The translations under genes and the position numbers were made by a program. Of a stretch of DNA of 16,479 nt, positions 5,374 to 13,245 are shown one piece after another. Each line of letters starts with the position of its first letter. The stretch's first letter is position 1. The notes beneath the pieces were generated by a model. That model saw only the letters and a program-made list of their open reading frames with translations, did not search any database and had not been told where the DNA came from. This DNA is from Bordetella parapertussis (GTDB lineage: Bacteria; Pseudomonadota; Gammaproteobacteria; Burkholderiales; SG8-41), in NCBI GenBank assembly GCA_945870465.1, contig CAMBSS010000097.1, forward strand, positions 1-16,479. The letters are read 5' to 3'.

Positions 5374-7212
5374 TTACCGCGGCAATGCGCGCCGGTCCTG
5401 CATCGGCGGCGCGACTTTCATCACTTCATCGACCGTCGTGATGCCGGAAGCCACTTTCATGGCGCCACTGATGCGTAGCGGCTTGACGCCTTCGCGGTAG
5501 GATACTTCGCGCAGCCGGTCCATGTCGGTTTTGTCGTTGATCAGGTTCCTGATCTCGTTGTTCAGCACCATGATTTCGTAAATGCCGATGCGGCCGGCAT
5601 AACCGGTCATGCGGCATTCGAGGCAGCCCTTGGCCATGTACATGAAGTCGGGTTTCTGCGCTTTCCATGGCGCCACCAGCAGTTCCCACGCCGAATCCTC
5701 AAGCGGGGCCTGTTCTTTGCAGGCAGGGCACAGCACGCGCACCAGGCGCTGCGCCATGACACCGAGCACCGTTGAACTCAGCAGATAGGACGGCACGCCG
5801 AGATCGAGCATGCGCGTAATCGTCGACGGCGCATCGTTGGTATGCAGCGTCGACATCACCAGGTGGCCGGTCAGCGCCGCCTGCGTTGCCATTTCGGCGG
5901 TTTCGAGGTCGCGGATCTCGCCGACCATGATGATGTCCGGGTCCTGGCGCATCAGTGTGCGGATGCCGGCGGCGAAAGTAACCCCCAGGTTTGGCACCAC
6001 CTGCATCTGGTTGAACAGCGGTTCGACCATTTCGATCGGGTCTTCGACCGTGCACACGTTGACCTCGGGCGTGGCAAGGTGCTTCATGCTGGAATAGAGC
6101 GTGGTCGTTTTGCCGGAACCGGTCGGGCCGGTCACCAGCACGATGCCGTGCGGCTTGGAGATCATGCCGCTCCATTTTTTCAGGTCGTCGTCGGTAAAGC
6201 CGAGCTCGCTGAAGTCCTTGACCAGCACGTCCGGATTGAAAATCCGCATGACGAGTTTTTCGCCGAACGCGGTCGGCATGGTCGACAGCCGCAGTTCGAC
6301 TTCGCCGCCATCGGGCGTCACGGTCTTGATGCGGCCGTCCTGCGGGCGGCGCTTTTCGATCACGTCCATGCGGCCCAGCAATTTGATGCGGCTGGTCATT
6401 GCGGCCATCACGGGCGTCGGTATCTGGTACACGTCGTGCAGCACGCCGTCTATCCTGAAGCGCACATTGCCGGCTTCGCGCCGCGGCTCGAGGTGGATAT
6501 CGCTTGCGCGCTGCTCGAAAGCGTAGGTGAACAGCCAGTCGCAGATGACGACGACGTGCTGGTCGTTGGCGTCGAGCTTGCCGCTTTTTCCCAGCTGCAC
6601 CAGCTGTTCGAAGTTGCTGATGGTGCTGTAGGCGCCTTTGTCTTTTTCGGTCGCGAACTTGACCGACTTGGCGAGATTGAAGAACTCGACGATGTAGTTC
6701 TGGATGTCGACCGGGTTCGCGATCACGCGCTTGATGTCGAGGCGCAAGACCTGCTTCAGGTTTTCTTCCCAGTCGCGCACGAACGGCTCGCAGGTTGCGA
6801 TCGTCGCTTCGGTCTTGGTGACGCCGACCGGCAGGATCTTGTAGCGCTGCGCGTAGGCGGTCGACATCAGCTTGGTGACGGCCGCGAAGTCGATCTTGAA
6901 CGGATCGACGTGCATGTACGGCATGCCGACCTTGCCGGCGAGCCATTCCGCCAGCGCGTCGAGCGTCAGCATTTTCTTGGGGTGGCGCGGGTCTTTGTAT
7001 TTCTGTTCGCTGATTACAACCAGCGGGTGCATGTCGGCGCGATTGTGGCGGCGCTCGGCGATGAGCTTGTCTGCCTCCTCCTTGCTGACCAGCTTGTCGG
7101 CGACCAGATCGGCCATTACGCGGTCTAGCGTCAGCCGCAGGCCTGCCGGTTTGGCGGGGGCCGCTGCCGGGGCGGGTGCGGGAGTAACCGGAGTTGCTGC
7201 GCTTTCAGCCAT
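5374..7212 (-). CDS. GspE/PulE/PilB-family type II secretion / type IV pilus assembly ATPase
   Basis: This 612-residue cytoplasmic secretion ATPase would power pseudopilus or pilus extension at the inner membrane. It begins with an Ala/Pro-rich segment (about 8-24) and an N-terminal MshEN/T2SSE-N-like region (25-180). Then come a SDIHLEPR motif (237-244), Walker A GPTGSGKT (362-369), Asp box VEDPIE (389-394), Walker B DIIMVGEIRD (426-435) and His box TLHTND (455-460). The tetracysteine zinc site is CPAC/CLEC (495-498, 530-533), followed by the C-terminal GYAGRIGIYE signature. I start at ATG 7212; an upstream in-frame GTG at 7350 adds 46 unlikely residues. There is no Shine-Dalgarno, and a promoter ends 7 bases before the ATG. 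No pilin, PilC/GspF or peptidase gene is adjacent, so the assigned system is uncertain. Confidence 0.9.
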   Translation of the reverse strand: MAESAATPVTPAPAPAAAPAKPAGLRLTLDRVMADLVADKLVSKEEADKLIAERRHNRADMHPLVVISEQKYKDPRHPKKMLTLDALAEWLAGKVGMPYMHVDPFKIDFAAVTKLMSTAYAQRYKILPVGVTKTEATIATCEPFVRDWEENLKQVLRLDIKRVIANPVDIQNYIVEFFNLAKSVKFATEKDKGAYSTISNFEQLVQLGKSGKLDANDQHVVVICDWLFTYAFEQRASDIHLEPRREAGNVRFRIDGVLHDVYQIPTPVMAAMTSRIKLLGRMDVIEKRRPQDGRIKTVTPDGGEVELRLSTMPTAFGEKLVMRIFNPDVLVKDFSELGFTDDDLKKWSGMISKPHGIVLVTGPTGSGKTTTLYSSMKHLATPEVNVCTVEDPIEMVEPLFNQMQVVPNLGVTFAAGIRTLMRQDPDIIMVGEIRDLETAEMATQAALTGHLVMSTLHTNDAPSTITRMLDLGVPSYLLSSTVLGVMAQRLVRVLCPACKEQAPLEDSAWELLVAPWKAQKPDFMYMAKGCLECRMTGYAGRIGIYEIMVLNNEIRNLINDKTDMDRLREVSYREGVKPLRISGAMKVASGITTVDEVMKVAPPMQDRRALPR

Positions 7213-7219
7213 GAATGGG

Positions 7220-7248
7220 AATATAAACGCATTCCATAAACAACTCAA
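7220..7248 (-). promoter_or_regulatory. Sigma-70-type promoter of the PilB-like gene (leaderless arrangement)
   Basis: On the minus strand, TTGAGT (7248-7243) and TATATT (7225-7220) are separated by exactly 17 bases: 4/6 and 5/6 matches to the consensus hexamers. Only CCCATTC separates the -10 from the start codon at 7212, so transcription would begin at or within a base or two of the ATG. Confidence 0.5.
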
Positions 7249-7346
7249 TAAGTTACGCCGTTGGCACAGGTCCCGGCAGGTGCTAGTGCACAATTCTTCA
7301 GCGATAAACGTCGTTTGCCCCGATAAAGGGAAAAAATTTCTCTGTC

Positions 7347-7361
7347 GCACGCTAAACGTGC
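7347..7361. promoter_or_regulatory. NtrC-like binding site upstream of amt
   Basis: GCACGCTAAACGTGC fits the outer GCAC-N7-GTGC pattern and spacing of NtrC (NRI) sites such as those at enterobacterial glnA; the two inner consensus positions differ. Its centre is about 72 bases upstream of the -24 GG of the candidate sigma-54 promoter, a normal enhancer distance. Confidence 0.5.
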
Positions 7362-7407
7362 AAAATCGGGATGCCGATATGAGGGAATGACTTTTTGTTC
7401 TTGATAA

Positions 7408-7423
7408 ACAATGTATTCATTGT
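7408..7423. promoter_or_regulatory. Small inverted repeat in the amt upstream region
   Basis: ACAATG-TATT-CATTGT is a perfect 6-bp inverted repeat immediately upstream of the -24 element of the candidate sigma-54 promoter. It could be an accessory binding site. Short AT-rich repeats arise by chance, so this is weak. Confidence 0.25.
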
Positions 7424-7425
7424 CA

Positions 7426-7439
7426 GGAATACAAGTTGC
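7426..7439 (+). promoter_or_regulatory. Sigma-54 (-24/-12) promoter candidate for amt
   Basis: GG (7426-7427), ten bases, then GC (7438-7439) preceded by TT reproduces the invariant GG-N10-GC spacing, with TTGC at the -12 element. The -24 element (AGGAATA) otherwise matches poorly. Transcription would start near 7451, leaving a leader of about 20 bases before the amt ATG. The upstream NtrC-like site and the function of the gene support the call. Confidence 0.5.
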
Positions 7440-7471
7440 GTCAAAAAAACGGCTTTTTCTCGGGGGGAGTC

Positions 7472-8674
7472 ATGGAAAATCTAAAAACAGGCAGCGACGT
7501 ACTGTTTGTTCTGCTCGGCGCGATCCTCGTGCTTGCGATGCATGCGGGGTTTGCGTTTCTCGAATTGGGCACCGTGCGCCGCAAAAGCCAGGTCAACGCG
7601 CTGGTGAAAATCCTGTGCGATTTCGCCGTGTCCACCATCGCCTATTTTTTCATCGGCTACACGCTCGCCTATGGCGTCAATTTTCTCGGCAGCGCGGAGC
7701 AGCTCGTGGAAAAAAGCGGCTACGAATTGGTCAAGTTTTTCTTCCTGCTGACATTTGCCGCGGCGGTTCCGGCAATCGTGTCCGGCGGCATCGCCGAGCG
7801 CGCCAAGTTCAGCCCGCAGCTGGCGGCGACGTTTCTGCTGGTGGGTTTTGTCTACCCGTTTTTCGAAGGCATCGCGTGGAACGACAAGTACGGCGTGCAG
7901 GCCTGGCTGGAGGCGAGCGCCGGCGCCAAGTTTCATGATTTCGCCGGCTCGGTGGTCGTGCACGCGGTGGGCGGCTGGATCGGCCTGATGGCGGTGCTGC
8001 TGCTGGGCGCGCGCAGCGGCCGTTACTCAAGGGACGGCAGGATCAGCGCGCATCCGCCGTCGAGCATTCCGTTTCTGGCGCTCGGCGCGTGGATCCTGTC
8101 GGTCGGCTGGTTCGGCTTCAACGTGATGTCGGCGCAGACCATAGACAAGATCAGCGGGCTGGTCGCGGTCAATTCGCTGATGGCGATGGCAGGCGGCACG
8201 CTCGCCGGCCTCGTGATCGGCCGCAACGATCCGGGCTTCGTGCACAACGGGCCGCTCGCCGGGCTGGTCGCCATTTGCGCGGGCTCCGACATCATGCATC
8301 CAATCGGCGCGCTGGCGATCGGCGGCATCGCGGGCGCGCTCTTCGTCATCATGTTCACCGTCACGCAGAATCGCTGGAAAATCGACGACGTGCTCGGTGT
8401 GTGGCCGTTGCACGGCTTGTGCGGTGCGTGGGGCGGTATCGCGGCCGGCATATTCGGTCTGAAAAGCCTGGGCGGCCTCGGTGGTGTAACGTTCCAGGCG
8501 CAATTGCTCGGCACTCTGCTGGGCATTGCGGTTGCCGTGACTGGCGGCCTGCTGGTTTACGGCGCGTTGAAGCTCTTGTGGGGGATACGTCTCGATCCGG
8601 AGCAGGAGTTCGAAGGTTCCGATCTCAGCATACACAAGATAGGCGCGACGCCCGAACGGGAAGCGGGCGGCTGA
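7472..8674 (+). CDS. amt: Ammonium transporter (Amt/MEP/Rh family)
   Basis: This 400-residue inner-membrane channel of the Amt family has about 11 hydrophobic segments. The substrate-path residues are visible: Asp156 and His164 in HDFAGSVVVH and the second twin histidine His314 in WPLHGLCG. An Amt-type phenylalanine region (F91-x3-F95) precedes VPAIVSGGIAER. GWFGFN (212-217) is also family-typical. The N-terminus is short and has no obvious signal peptide. ATG 7472 is preceded by GGGGGGAG with only 2 bases between, which is tight. An in-frame TTG at 7436 is a less likely start. No glnK/PII gene neighbours it, unlike the common glnK-amtB operon. The C-terminal tail (about 372-400) is short. 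Nitrogen control by NtrC/sigma-54 is inferred from upstream sites. Confidence 0.93.
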   Translation: MENLKTGSDVLFVLLGAILVLAMHAGFAFLELGTVRRKSQVNALVKILCDFAVSTIAYFFIGYTLAYGVNFLGSAEQLVEKSGYELVKFFFLLTFAAAVPAIVSGGIAERAKFSPQLAATFLLVGFVYPFFEGIAWNDKYGVQAWLEASAGAKFHDFAGSVVVHAVGGWIGLMAVLLLGARSGRYSRDGRISAHPPSSIPFLALGAWILSVGWFGFNVMSAQTIDKISGLVAVNSLMAMAGGTLAGLVIGRNDPGFVHNGPLAGLVAICAGSDIMHPIGALAIGGIAGALFVIMFTVTQNRWKIDDVLGVWPLHGLCGAWGGIAAGIFGLKSLGGLGGVTFQAQLLGTLLGIAVAVTGGLLVYGALKLLWGIRLDPEQEFEGSDLSIHKIGATPEREAGG

Positions 8675-8703
8675 AGTAGTGCGTCCGTAGCAGTGCCGGG
8701 CGG

Positions 8704-9474
8704 CTAGCCTGCTGTAGAGGCAGCAAGGTGGCGCAGAAATTCGCGGATGCGCCGCGCGTTGGTGCCAAGGTCGCTGCGCCCCACGCGCGACGCAGAGCGC
8801 ATATCGACGCGGCTGCCGCCGCCGCCTGCCGCGGCGATGCGGATCACCACGTCGTCCTTGAAACCGAACCAGTCGGTCGTCGCGACCGCCTCGATGCGGT
8901 TGTCTTCAGGCACGGCGGCGACAATTTCCCAGCCCGCTGCGCGCGCGAGATTGAGCGCGCGGTCGAACGCCGCGCGCGGCGCCATTGGCAGCATCGCGGG
9001 CGCGAGATCGGGATAACCTTTCTTTTGCTGCGCGGCGAGTTCGGCGCCGCCGTATTCCGCGGTATTCGGCGCGTCCTTGCGCAGAGGCAGCACCGCCACG
9101 AAAGCCGGCGGCCGTTCGGTGTCGGTCGTGATGTCGTGTATCGGCGGCAGCTGGCGGCTTTGGTTCACCAGGTACCACGGCACGCCGAATACCAGCGCGC
9201 TGATGATCAGGCCGTGGATGCCGAACACGATGGCACGGCGCCGGCGGTCACGCAACGTCACCACGATCGCATAAACAGAAATGGCGGCCGCGGCCATGGC
9301 GCTCCACACCGCGATGCGCAGGATCAGGAATCCGCCGCGATAGTCCCACCAGCCCCAGCGCACGCCGAGGCCGGCCAGCAAAGCGGCGACGCCCGAGGCC
9401 AGCGCAATGCCAAAACCGCTGCCGGCGAGTATCGCTCCTGTGGGACGTCGCGAGGTTGCTTGAGAGCTGGGCAT
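8704..9474 (-). CDS. DUF1499 domain membrane protein
   Basis: This 256-residue protein has three hydrophobic segments (about 14-36, 50-73 and 82-103), then a soluble DUF1499 domain (about 110-250). The domain signatures are IHDITTDTERPPAF (112-125), AAGWEIVA, TTDWFGFKDDVVIRI (199-213) and SRVDMRSASRVGRSDLG (221-237). The function of the domain is not known; the three-helix N-terminus places it in the inner membrane. The gene converges with amt (29-base gap) and follows the HTD2-like gene by 81 bases. Its GGAG (5 bases before ATG 9474) is the inner part of a stem arm. It is possibly the distal gene of the CoA-transferase series, but functional linkage is doubtful. Confidence 0.85.
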   Translation of the reverse strand: MPSSQATSRRPTGAILAGSGFGIALASGVAALLAGLGVRWGWWDYRGGFLILRIAVWSAMAAAAISVYAIVVTLRDRRRRAIVFGIHGLIISALVFGVPWYLVNQSRQLPPIHDITTDTERPPAFVAVLPLRKDAPNTAEYGGAELAAQQKKGYPDLAPAMLPMAPRAAFDRALNLARAAGWEIVAAVPEDNRIEAVATTDWFGFKDDVVIRIAAAGGGGSRVDMRSASRVGRSDLGTNARRIREFLRHLAASTAG

Positions 9475-9476
9475 GC

Positions 9477-9533
9477 GGGCTCCGATCAGAAATGCCGGCT
9501 GCGCGCAGCTTTGCGCGCGGTATTGCGGAGCCC
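9477..9533 (-). promoter_or_regulatory. Nested mRNA hairpin covering the DUF1499 ribosome-binding site
   Basis: In the minus-strand transcript, GGGCTCCG (from 9533-9526) can pair perfectly with CGGAGCCC (9484-9477), which contains the GGAG that lies 5 bases before the DUF1499 start codon. Inside it, GCGCGCA-loop-TGCGCGC (9501-9518) forms a perfect 7-bp stem with a 4-base loop. There is no U-run, so it is more likely to gate translation or stabilise the upstream mRNA than to terminate. Confidence 0.5.
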
Positions 9534-9555
9534 ACTTTACACCGTTTGCGACGGT

Positions 9556-10404
9556 TCAGAAGTAAGCGGTGCCCGCCATGGCGAGGTTGCCGGCGGCATT
9601 GGCGGTCCACAACCCGGCGCTGGACCCGTCGGCAGCCGGATTGCCGTTGACGGTGAAGCGCTCGCCGTGAAACACCGGATGCAGCGCGCGGTAGTCGAGT
9701 TTTTTGAGCGGACGCGCAGCATGCCGGCGGCACAGGTCGAGCAGCAGGGTGGTTTGCAGCGGGCCGTGCACGATGAGACCGGGATAGTGCTCTTCGTTCT
9801 TCACGTAATCGAGATCGTAATGGATGCGGTGGCCGTTGAACGTGAGCGCCGAGTAGCGGAACAGCATGACGGGGTCGCCCGTCAGGCTGCGTTGCCACAC
9901 CGCAGCTTGCGGCGCGGGCTTGCCCGGCGGCGGCGCGTCGCCGGTTTTGGCGGCGTCGCGGTAGACGATGTCGTGCTCTTCGCGCACCGCGGCGGTTGTG
10001 CCGGTGCTGATGGTATGGCGCACCGTCACGAAAACGAGATCGCCGCTGCGCCCGTGCTTGGGTTCGACGCTGAGGATTTCGGAATCGCGGCGGATCGTAT
10101 CGCCGATGCGCAGCGGCGCCAGAAACTCGATGCGGCCGCCGGCCCACATGCGGCGCGGCAGCGGCACCGGCGGCAGAAAACCGCCGCGCTTCGGATGGCC
10201 GTCAGGCCCGAGTTCGGAAGCGCGCTTTGCTTCCAGAAAGAAAAGCCAGTGCCAGCCGGGCGGCAGTTCATCGCCTGTTTTTGGCGCTGCATCGTCGCGG
10301 TCGAGCGTGGCGGACAGCGCCGTGACCGGCCACGCGGCGACGGTATCAGTGACCGACTCCGTTTTGCCCACCCACTGGTGCAGATGGCCTAACTCATTAC
10401 TCAT
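9556..10404 (-). CDS. HTD2/MaoC-like hydratase (mesaconyl- or itaconyl-CoA hydratase-like)
   Basis: This 282-residue protein has two hot-dog halves. The N-terminal half runs about 1-150 (includes FLEAKRASELGPDGHPKRGGFLPP and RRMWAGGRIEF). The C-terminal half carries FRYSALTFNGHRIHYD (182-197), where His195 and Asp197 are the likely hydratase dyad, and YPGLIVHGPL. This layout matches the FAS1-like/HTD2 dehydratases that include mesaconyl-C4-CoA hydratase and itaconyl-CoA hydratase. Substrate choice is not visible in sequence. ATG 10404 has GGGGA about 7 bases upstream. It follows the solute-binding-protein gene by 33 bases on the same strand, and a CoA-transferase gene lies upstream in the same series, consistent with a CoA-thioester pathway. 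Confidence 0.82.
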   Translation of the reverse strand: MSNELGHLHQWVGKTESVTDTVAAWPVTALSATLDRDDAAPKTGDELPPGWHWLFFLEAKRASELGPDGHPKRGGFLPPVPLPRRMWAGGRIEFLAPLRIGDTIRRDSEILSVEPKHGRSGDLVFVTVRHTISTGTTAAVREEHDIVYRDAAKTGDAPPPGKPAPQAAVWQRSLTGDPVMLFRYSALTFNGHRIHYDLDYVKNEEHYPGLIVHGPLQTTLLLDLCRRHAARPLKKLDYRALHPVFHGERFTVNGNPAADGSSAGLWTANAAGNLAMAGTAYF

Positions 10405-10437
10405 CGCTCATTCCCCATCACGCGTGCGGTAAGCGCG

Positions 10438-11442
10438 TCAGCTGCCCGGAAGATTATGCAGCTGGGGAAAATAGAGGTCTTTCCACGAGCTGGCCTTGCT
10501 CTTGAGGGTGCCGGTCTTGCTCATGAAGTCGGCGATCGGCAGCGTCTGCTCAGGAGTCATCGTGATCCTGATTTCCGGATCGTTGAGCATTTTCTCGATC
10601 GCATCGACGCCGCTCTTGTCCTTGGTCTCGCGGACGTAGATCTCGGCGGCGACGCGCTTGTTGGCGTTGATGAGATCGGTCGCTTCTTTGTAAGCATTGA
10701 AGAACGCCTGGTAAGTCTTCGGATTTTCGTCGCGGAACTTGCCGGTCGCCCATGCTACGAGGAAGGACGCCGGGCCGCCGGACAGGTCGTACGAGTTCAG
10801 GATGCGGCGCACGCCGGGTTTCTCGAGCGCCTGATACTGGAACGGCGGCGAGGAAAAGTAAGCGGTGATTTCCTTGCCCGACAGGAAGGCTGCAAGACCG
10901 TCGGGGTGCGAGAGGTTGCGGTAGAGCGTGCTGAACTTGTTGTAATTCGCATCGCCGAATTCCTTTGCCGCCGCCATCTGCAGCACTATGGTCTGGATTG
11001 ACTGGCCGGCGCCCGCCATCGAAATGCGGTCGTTGTCGGTGAAGTCGCGGATCGATTTGACGTTCGGGTTGTTGGTGACGAGATACATCGGCATCGAAGA
11101 GAGTGCCGCGACCGCCTTGACGTTGAGCGTGCCGCGCGTGCGGTCCCACAGGATAAGGAAAGGCGCGACGCCGCCGGAGGCGATGTGCAGGCTGCCCGAC
11201 AGCAGCGCGTCGTTCATCGGCTGGCCCGAACCCAGCACCGACCACACGACTTTGGTGTCGCCGAGTCCGGCGGCCTTAAGATGTTTTTCGGCAAGGCCGT
11301 TGGCTTTCATCAGCGTCAGCGGCAAGTACCCGATGCCGAATTGTTGCGCGATCCTGAATTCCGACACTTCGGCTGCAGCGGCAGACATCGGTACGGCAGA
11401 GACCGCAGCCGCCAGCAATAACAACAGTTTCATCGTGCGCAT
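10438..11442 (-). CDS. NMT1/SsuA-type ABC transporter substrate-binding protein
   Basis: This is a 334-residue periplasmic binding protein with a signal peptide: MRTMK, a hydrophobic core LLLLLAAAVSAVP, and probable cleavage after SAAAA near residue 24. The mature part follows the NitT/TauT (NMT1/THI5-like) pattern, with early FGIGYLPLTLMKANGL, WSVLGSGQPMNDALLSGSLHIA and GGVAPFLILWDR. The AAAGGAGG 8 bases before ATG 11442 is the best Shine-Dalgarno in the window, so high expression is likely. No permease or ATPase gene is adjacent: it is an orphan, either serving a transporter elsewhere or only binding. It sits 50 bases after carboxyltransferase 1, suggesting its ligand is the substrate of this pathway (inference). 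No Cys lipobox is seen. Confidence 0.88.
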   Translation of the reverse strand: MRTMKLLLLLAAAVSAVPMSAAAAEVSEFRIAQQFGIGYLPLTLMKANGLAEKHLKAAGLGDTKVVWSVLGSGQPMNDALLSGSLHIASGGVAPFLILWDRTRGTLNVKAVAALSSMPMYLVTNNPNVKSIRDFTDNDRISMAGAGQSIQTIVLQMAAAKEFGDANYNKFSTLYRNLSHPDGLAAFLSGKEITAYFSSPPFQYQALEKPGVRRILNSYDLSGGPASFLVAWATGKFRDENPKTYQAFFNAYKEATDLINANKRVAAEIYVRETKDKSGVDAIEKMLNDPEIRITMTPEQTLPIADFMSKTGTLKSKASSWKDLYFPQLHNLPGS

Positions 11443-11492
11443 CGTTATTTCCTCCTTTGGTTTTTATGGCTTTAGCGTAACACGGGTTGGTA

Positions 11493-13055
11493 TCATGGGC
11501 GCACGCCGGATTTGTGTTTCGGCCCGACGCTGGTGGCGAGCTTGCCCTGCATTGCGTTGATGAATCGGCATAAGTACGTACGCGTATCGCGCGGGTCGAT
11601 CACGTCTTCGACGGCGAATGCTTCTGCTGTCAGGACGGGCGACGCAAATCTGCGCAGTTCCGCTTCGATTTCCTGCGTGCGCAGCGCGGGGTCGGGCGCG
11701 GCAGCGATTTCGCGGCGGTAGGCGGCGGCGACACCGCCTTCGACCGGCAGCGAGCCCCATTCCGCCGACGGCCAGGCAATCTTCAGATCGAGACCGTTCT
11801 TGTCGGTCGTGCCCATGCCGGCCATGCCGTAGCATTTGCGGATCACGACGGTCAGCATGGGCACCGTCAGTTGCAGTCCGACGTAGACGGTGCGCATGCC
11901 TTCGCGCAGCGTCGCGGCCATTTCCGCCTGCGTGCCGACCATGAAGCCCGGCACGTCGACCAGGAAGATCAGCGGGATATGGAAGGTGTCGCACATTTCC
12001 ATGAAGTGCGTCTGCTTGCGCGCCGCTTTGACGTCCATCGCACCGCCGTACACCATCGGGTTGTTGGCGACGATGCCGACCACTTTGCCGTCCATACGCG
12101 CGAGGCAGGTGATGACCGAGCGGCCGAACGACGGTTGTATTTCGAACATGGAGTCGCGGTCGACGATCATCGCGACCAGTTTTTTCATGTTGTAAGCCTG
12201 GCGGCGCTCGCGCGGCACGATCTTGAGCAGGCCTTCATCGCGGCGGTCGGCCGGGTCATCGCACGCTACTGTGGGCGGCAACTGCCACACGTTCTGCGGC
12301 AGGTACGAGAGAAAACGCTTGATTGCCGCAAAGCAGTCGGTTTCGTTGTCGACCACGTTGTCCACTGTGCCCGCCATATCGACCGCGATATGCGCGCCGC
12401 CCAATGCTTCCTTGTCGACTTTTTCGCCAAGCGAGCGCTCGACCACTGGTGGTCCCGCAGCGAATATCTGGCTCGAACCTTTCACCATCACCGACCAGTG
12501 CGACAAAATTGCGCGTCCGGCGGGGCCGCCCGCGGCGGTGCCGAGCACTGCGCTGATGACCGGCACTTCGCCGAGCAGTTCGACCGAGCGCTCGAAGCCG
12601 TGAATGCCGGGGAACACGGTGTAGCCGCGTTTTTGCGCCGAGGTCACGCTGCCGCCCGCGCCGTCGATCAGGTTGATGAGCGGAATCCGGTACTGGTGGG
12701 CGAGGTCTTCGACGAATCCACCCTGGCCACCTTTGCGCCGTGTGCCGCCCCAGCTGGTGCCGCCGCGCACCGTGAAATCCTCGCCGCCGATCGCGATCTG
12801 GCGGCCGGCGATGGTGCCGAGTCCCATGACATACGGCGCAGGGGTAACGCTTACGAGTTTGCCGTCTTTATAAGTTGCGCTGCCGCTCAGCTTGCCGACT
12901 TCCTGGAACGAGCCGGCATCGACTAGCCCATCGATACGCTCGCGCACCGTGAGGCGGTTCTGTGCGTGGTGGCGCGCGACCGACTCTTCGCCGCCGAGCG
13001 CTTCGGCGTACGCGTGGCGCGCTTTGATTTCGTCTGCTTCGGGTTGCCAGCTCAT
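11493..13055 (-). CDS. Acyl-CoA carboxylase carboxyltransferase (beta) subunit 1
   Basis: This is a 520-residue full-length member of the PccB/MccB carboxyltransferase family (double crotonase fold). The family transfers carboxyl from biotin to an acyl-CoA in the cytosol. Seen are NRLTVRERIDGLVDAGSF (33-50), LIDGAGGSVTSAQKRG (129-144), GTAAGGPAGRAI (172-183), VDVPGFMVGTQAE (366-378) and VIRKCYGMAGMG (404-415). The N-half oxyanion loop (GAGGSV) differs from the common SGGARIQEG of propionyl-CoA carboxylases, so the substrate is not assignable. I chose ATG 13055 (MSWQPEADE, GGGAA upstream); a longer frame to 13139 only reads into a repeat. The biotin carboxylase/BCCP subunit is absent here. It overlaps no neighbour and is followed by the binding-protein gene. 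Confidence 0.88.
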   Translation of the reverse strand: MSWQPEADEIKARHAYAEALGGEESVARHHAQNRLTVRERIDGLVDAGSFQEVGKLSGSATYKDGKLVSVTPAPYVMGLGTIAGRQIAIGGEDFTVRGGTSWGGTRRKGGQGGFVEDLAHQYRIPLINLIDGAGGSVTSAQKRGYTVFPGIHGFERSVELLGEVPVISAVLGTAAGGPAGRAILSHWSVMVKGSSQIFAAGPPVVERSLGEKVDKEALGGAHIAVDMAGTVDNVVDNETDCFAAIKRFLSYLPQNVWQLPPTVACDDPADRRDEGLLKIVPRERRQAYNMKKLVAMIVDRDSMFEIQPSFGRSVITCLARMDGKVVGIVANNPMVYGGAMDVKAARKQTHFMEMCDTFHIPLIFLVDVPGFMVGTQAEMAATLREGMRTVYVGLQLTVPMLTVVIRKCYGMAGMGTTDKNGLDLKIAWPSAEWGSLPVEGGVAAAYRREIAAAPDPALRTQEIEAELRRFASPVLTAEAFAVEDVIDPRDTRTYLCRFINAMQGKLATSVGPKHKSGVRP

Positions 13056-13083
13056 GCAGATTCCCGAATCAAAAGTACCTGCG

Positions 13084-13231
13084 CCGCAAAGGCGCAAAGA
13101 CGCAAAGGAATGATTCGAATTCCACGATAACCCATGCAAACCTCGATATGGAGAGCCGGTATGTTTTTCATCTCATTATTATTGGATACACATTGTTCTT
13201 GAATTTTCTTCGCGCCTTTGCGCCTTTGCGG
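13084..13231. repeat. 148-bp element with inverted 8-base-period ends (copy 1)
   Basis: The left end (13084-13109) is built of the 8-base unit GCAAAGRC and is matched in inverted orientation by 13206-13231 (23 of 26). The 96-bp core is AT-rich and holds no gene. The same end sequence, 24 of 26 identical, recurs at 14798. It lies 28 bases upstream of carboxyltransferase 1 and 14 bases after the stop of carboxyltransferase 2. Confidence 0.75.
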
Positions 13232-13245
13232 CAAAGTTTTTCGTT

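Noticed and set aside
5842..7128. Rightward 428-codon ORF
   Set aside because: It is antisense to the PilB-like ATPase gene, whose family motifs are unmistakable; composition is that of a shadow frame.
7260..7282. Possible sigma-54 element ttggcacaggtcccggc
   Set aside because: The GG-to-GC spacing is 11, not 10, and it is about 190 bases from amt; the element at 7426-7439 fits better.
8728..10392. Rightward 554-codon ORF
   Set aside because: It lies antisense to the DUF1499 and hydratase genes, spans their intergenic gap, and has Arg/Ala/His-rich composition typical of a GC-skew shadow frame.
11871..12926. Rightward 351-codon ORF
   Set aside because: It is antisense to carboxyltransferase 1 and has no recognisable motif.
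13052..13234. 60-codon leftward ORF in the carboxyltransferase gap
   Set aside because: Its sequence (RRKGAKK, RLCAFAA) comes from the periodic repeat ends and the AT-rich core; no ribosome-binding site or family similarity.
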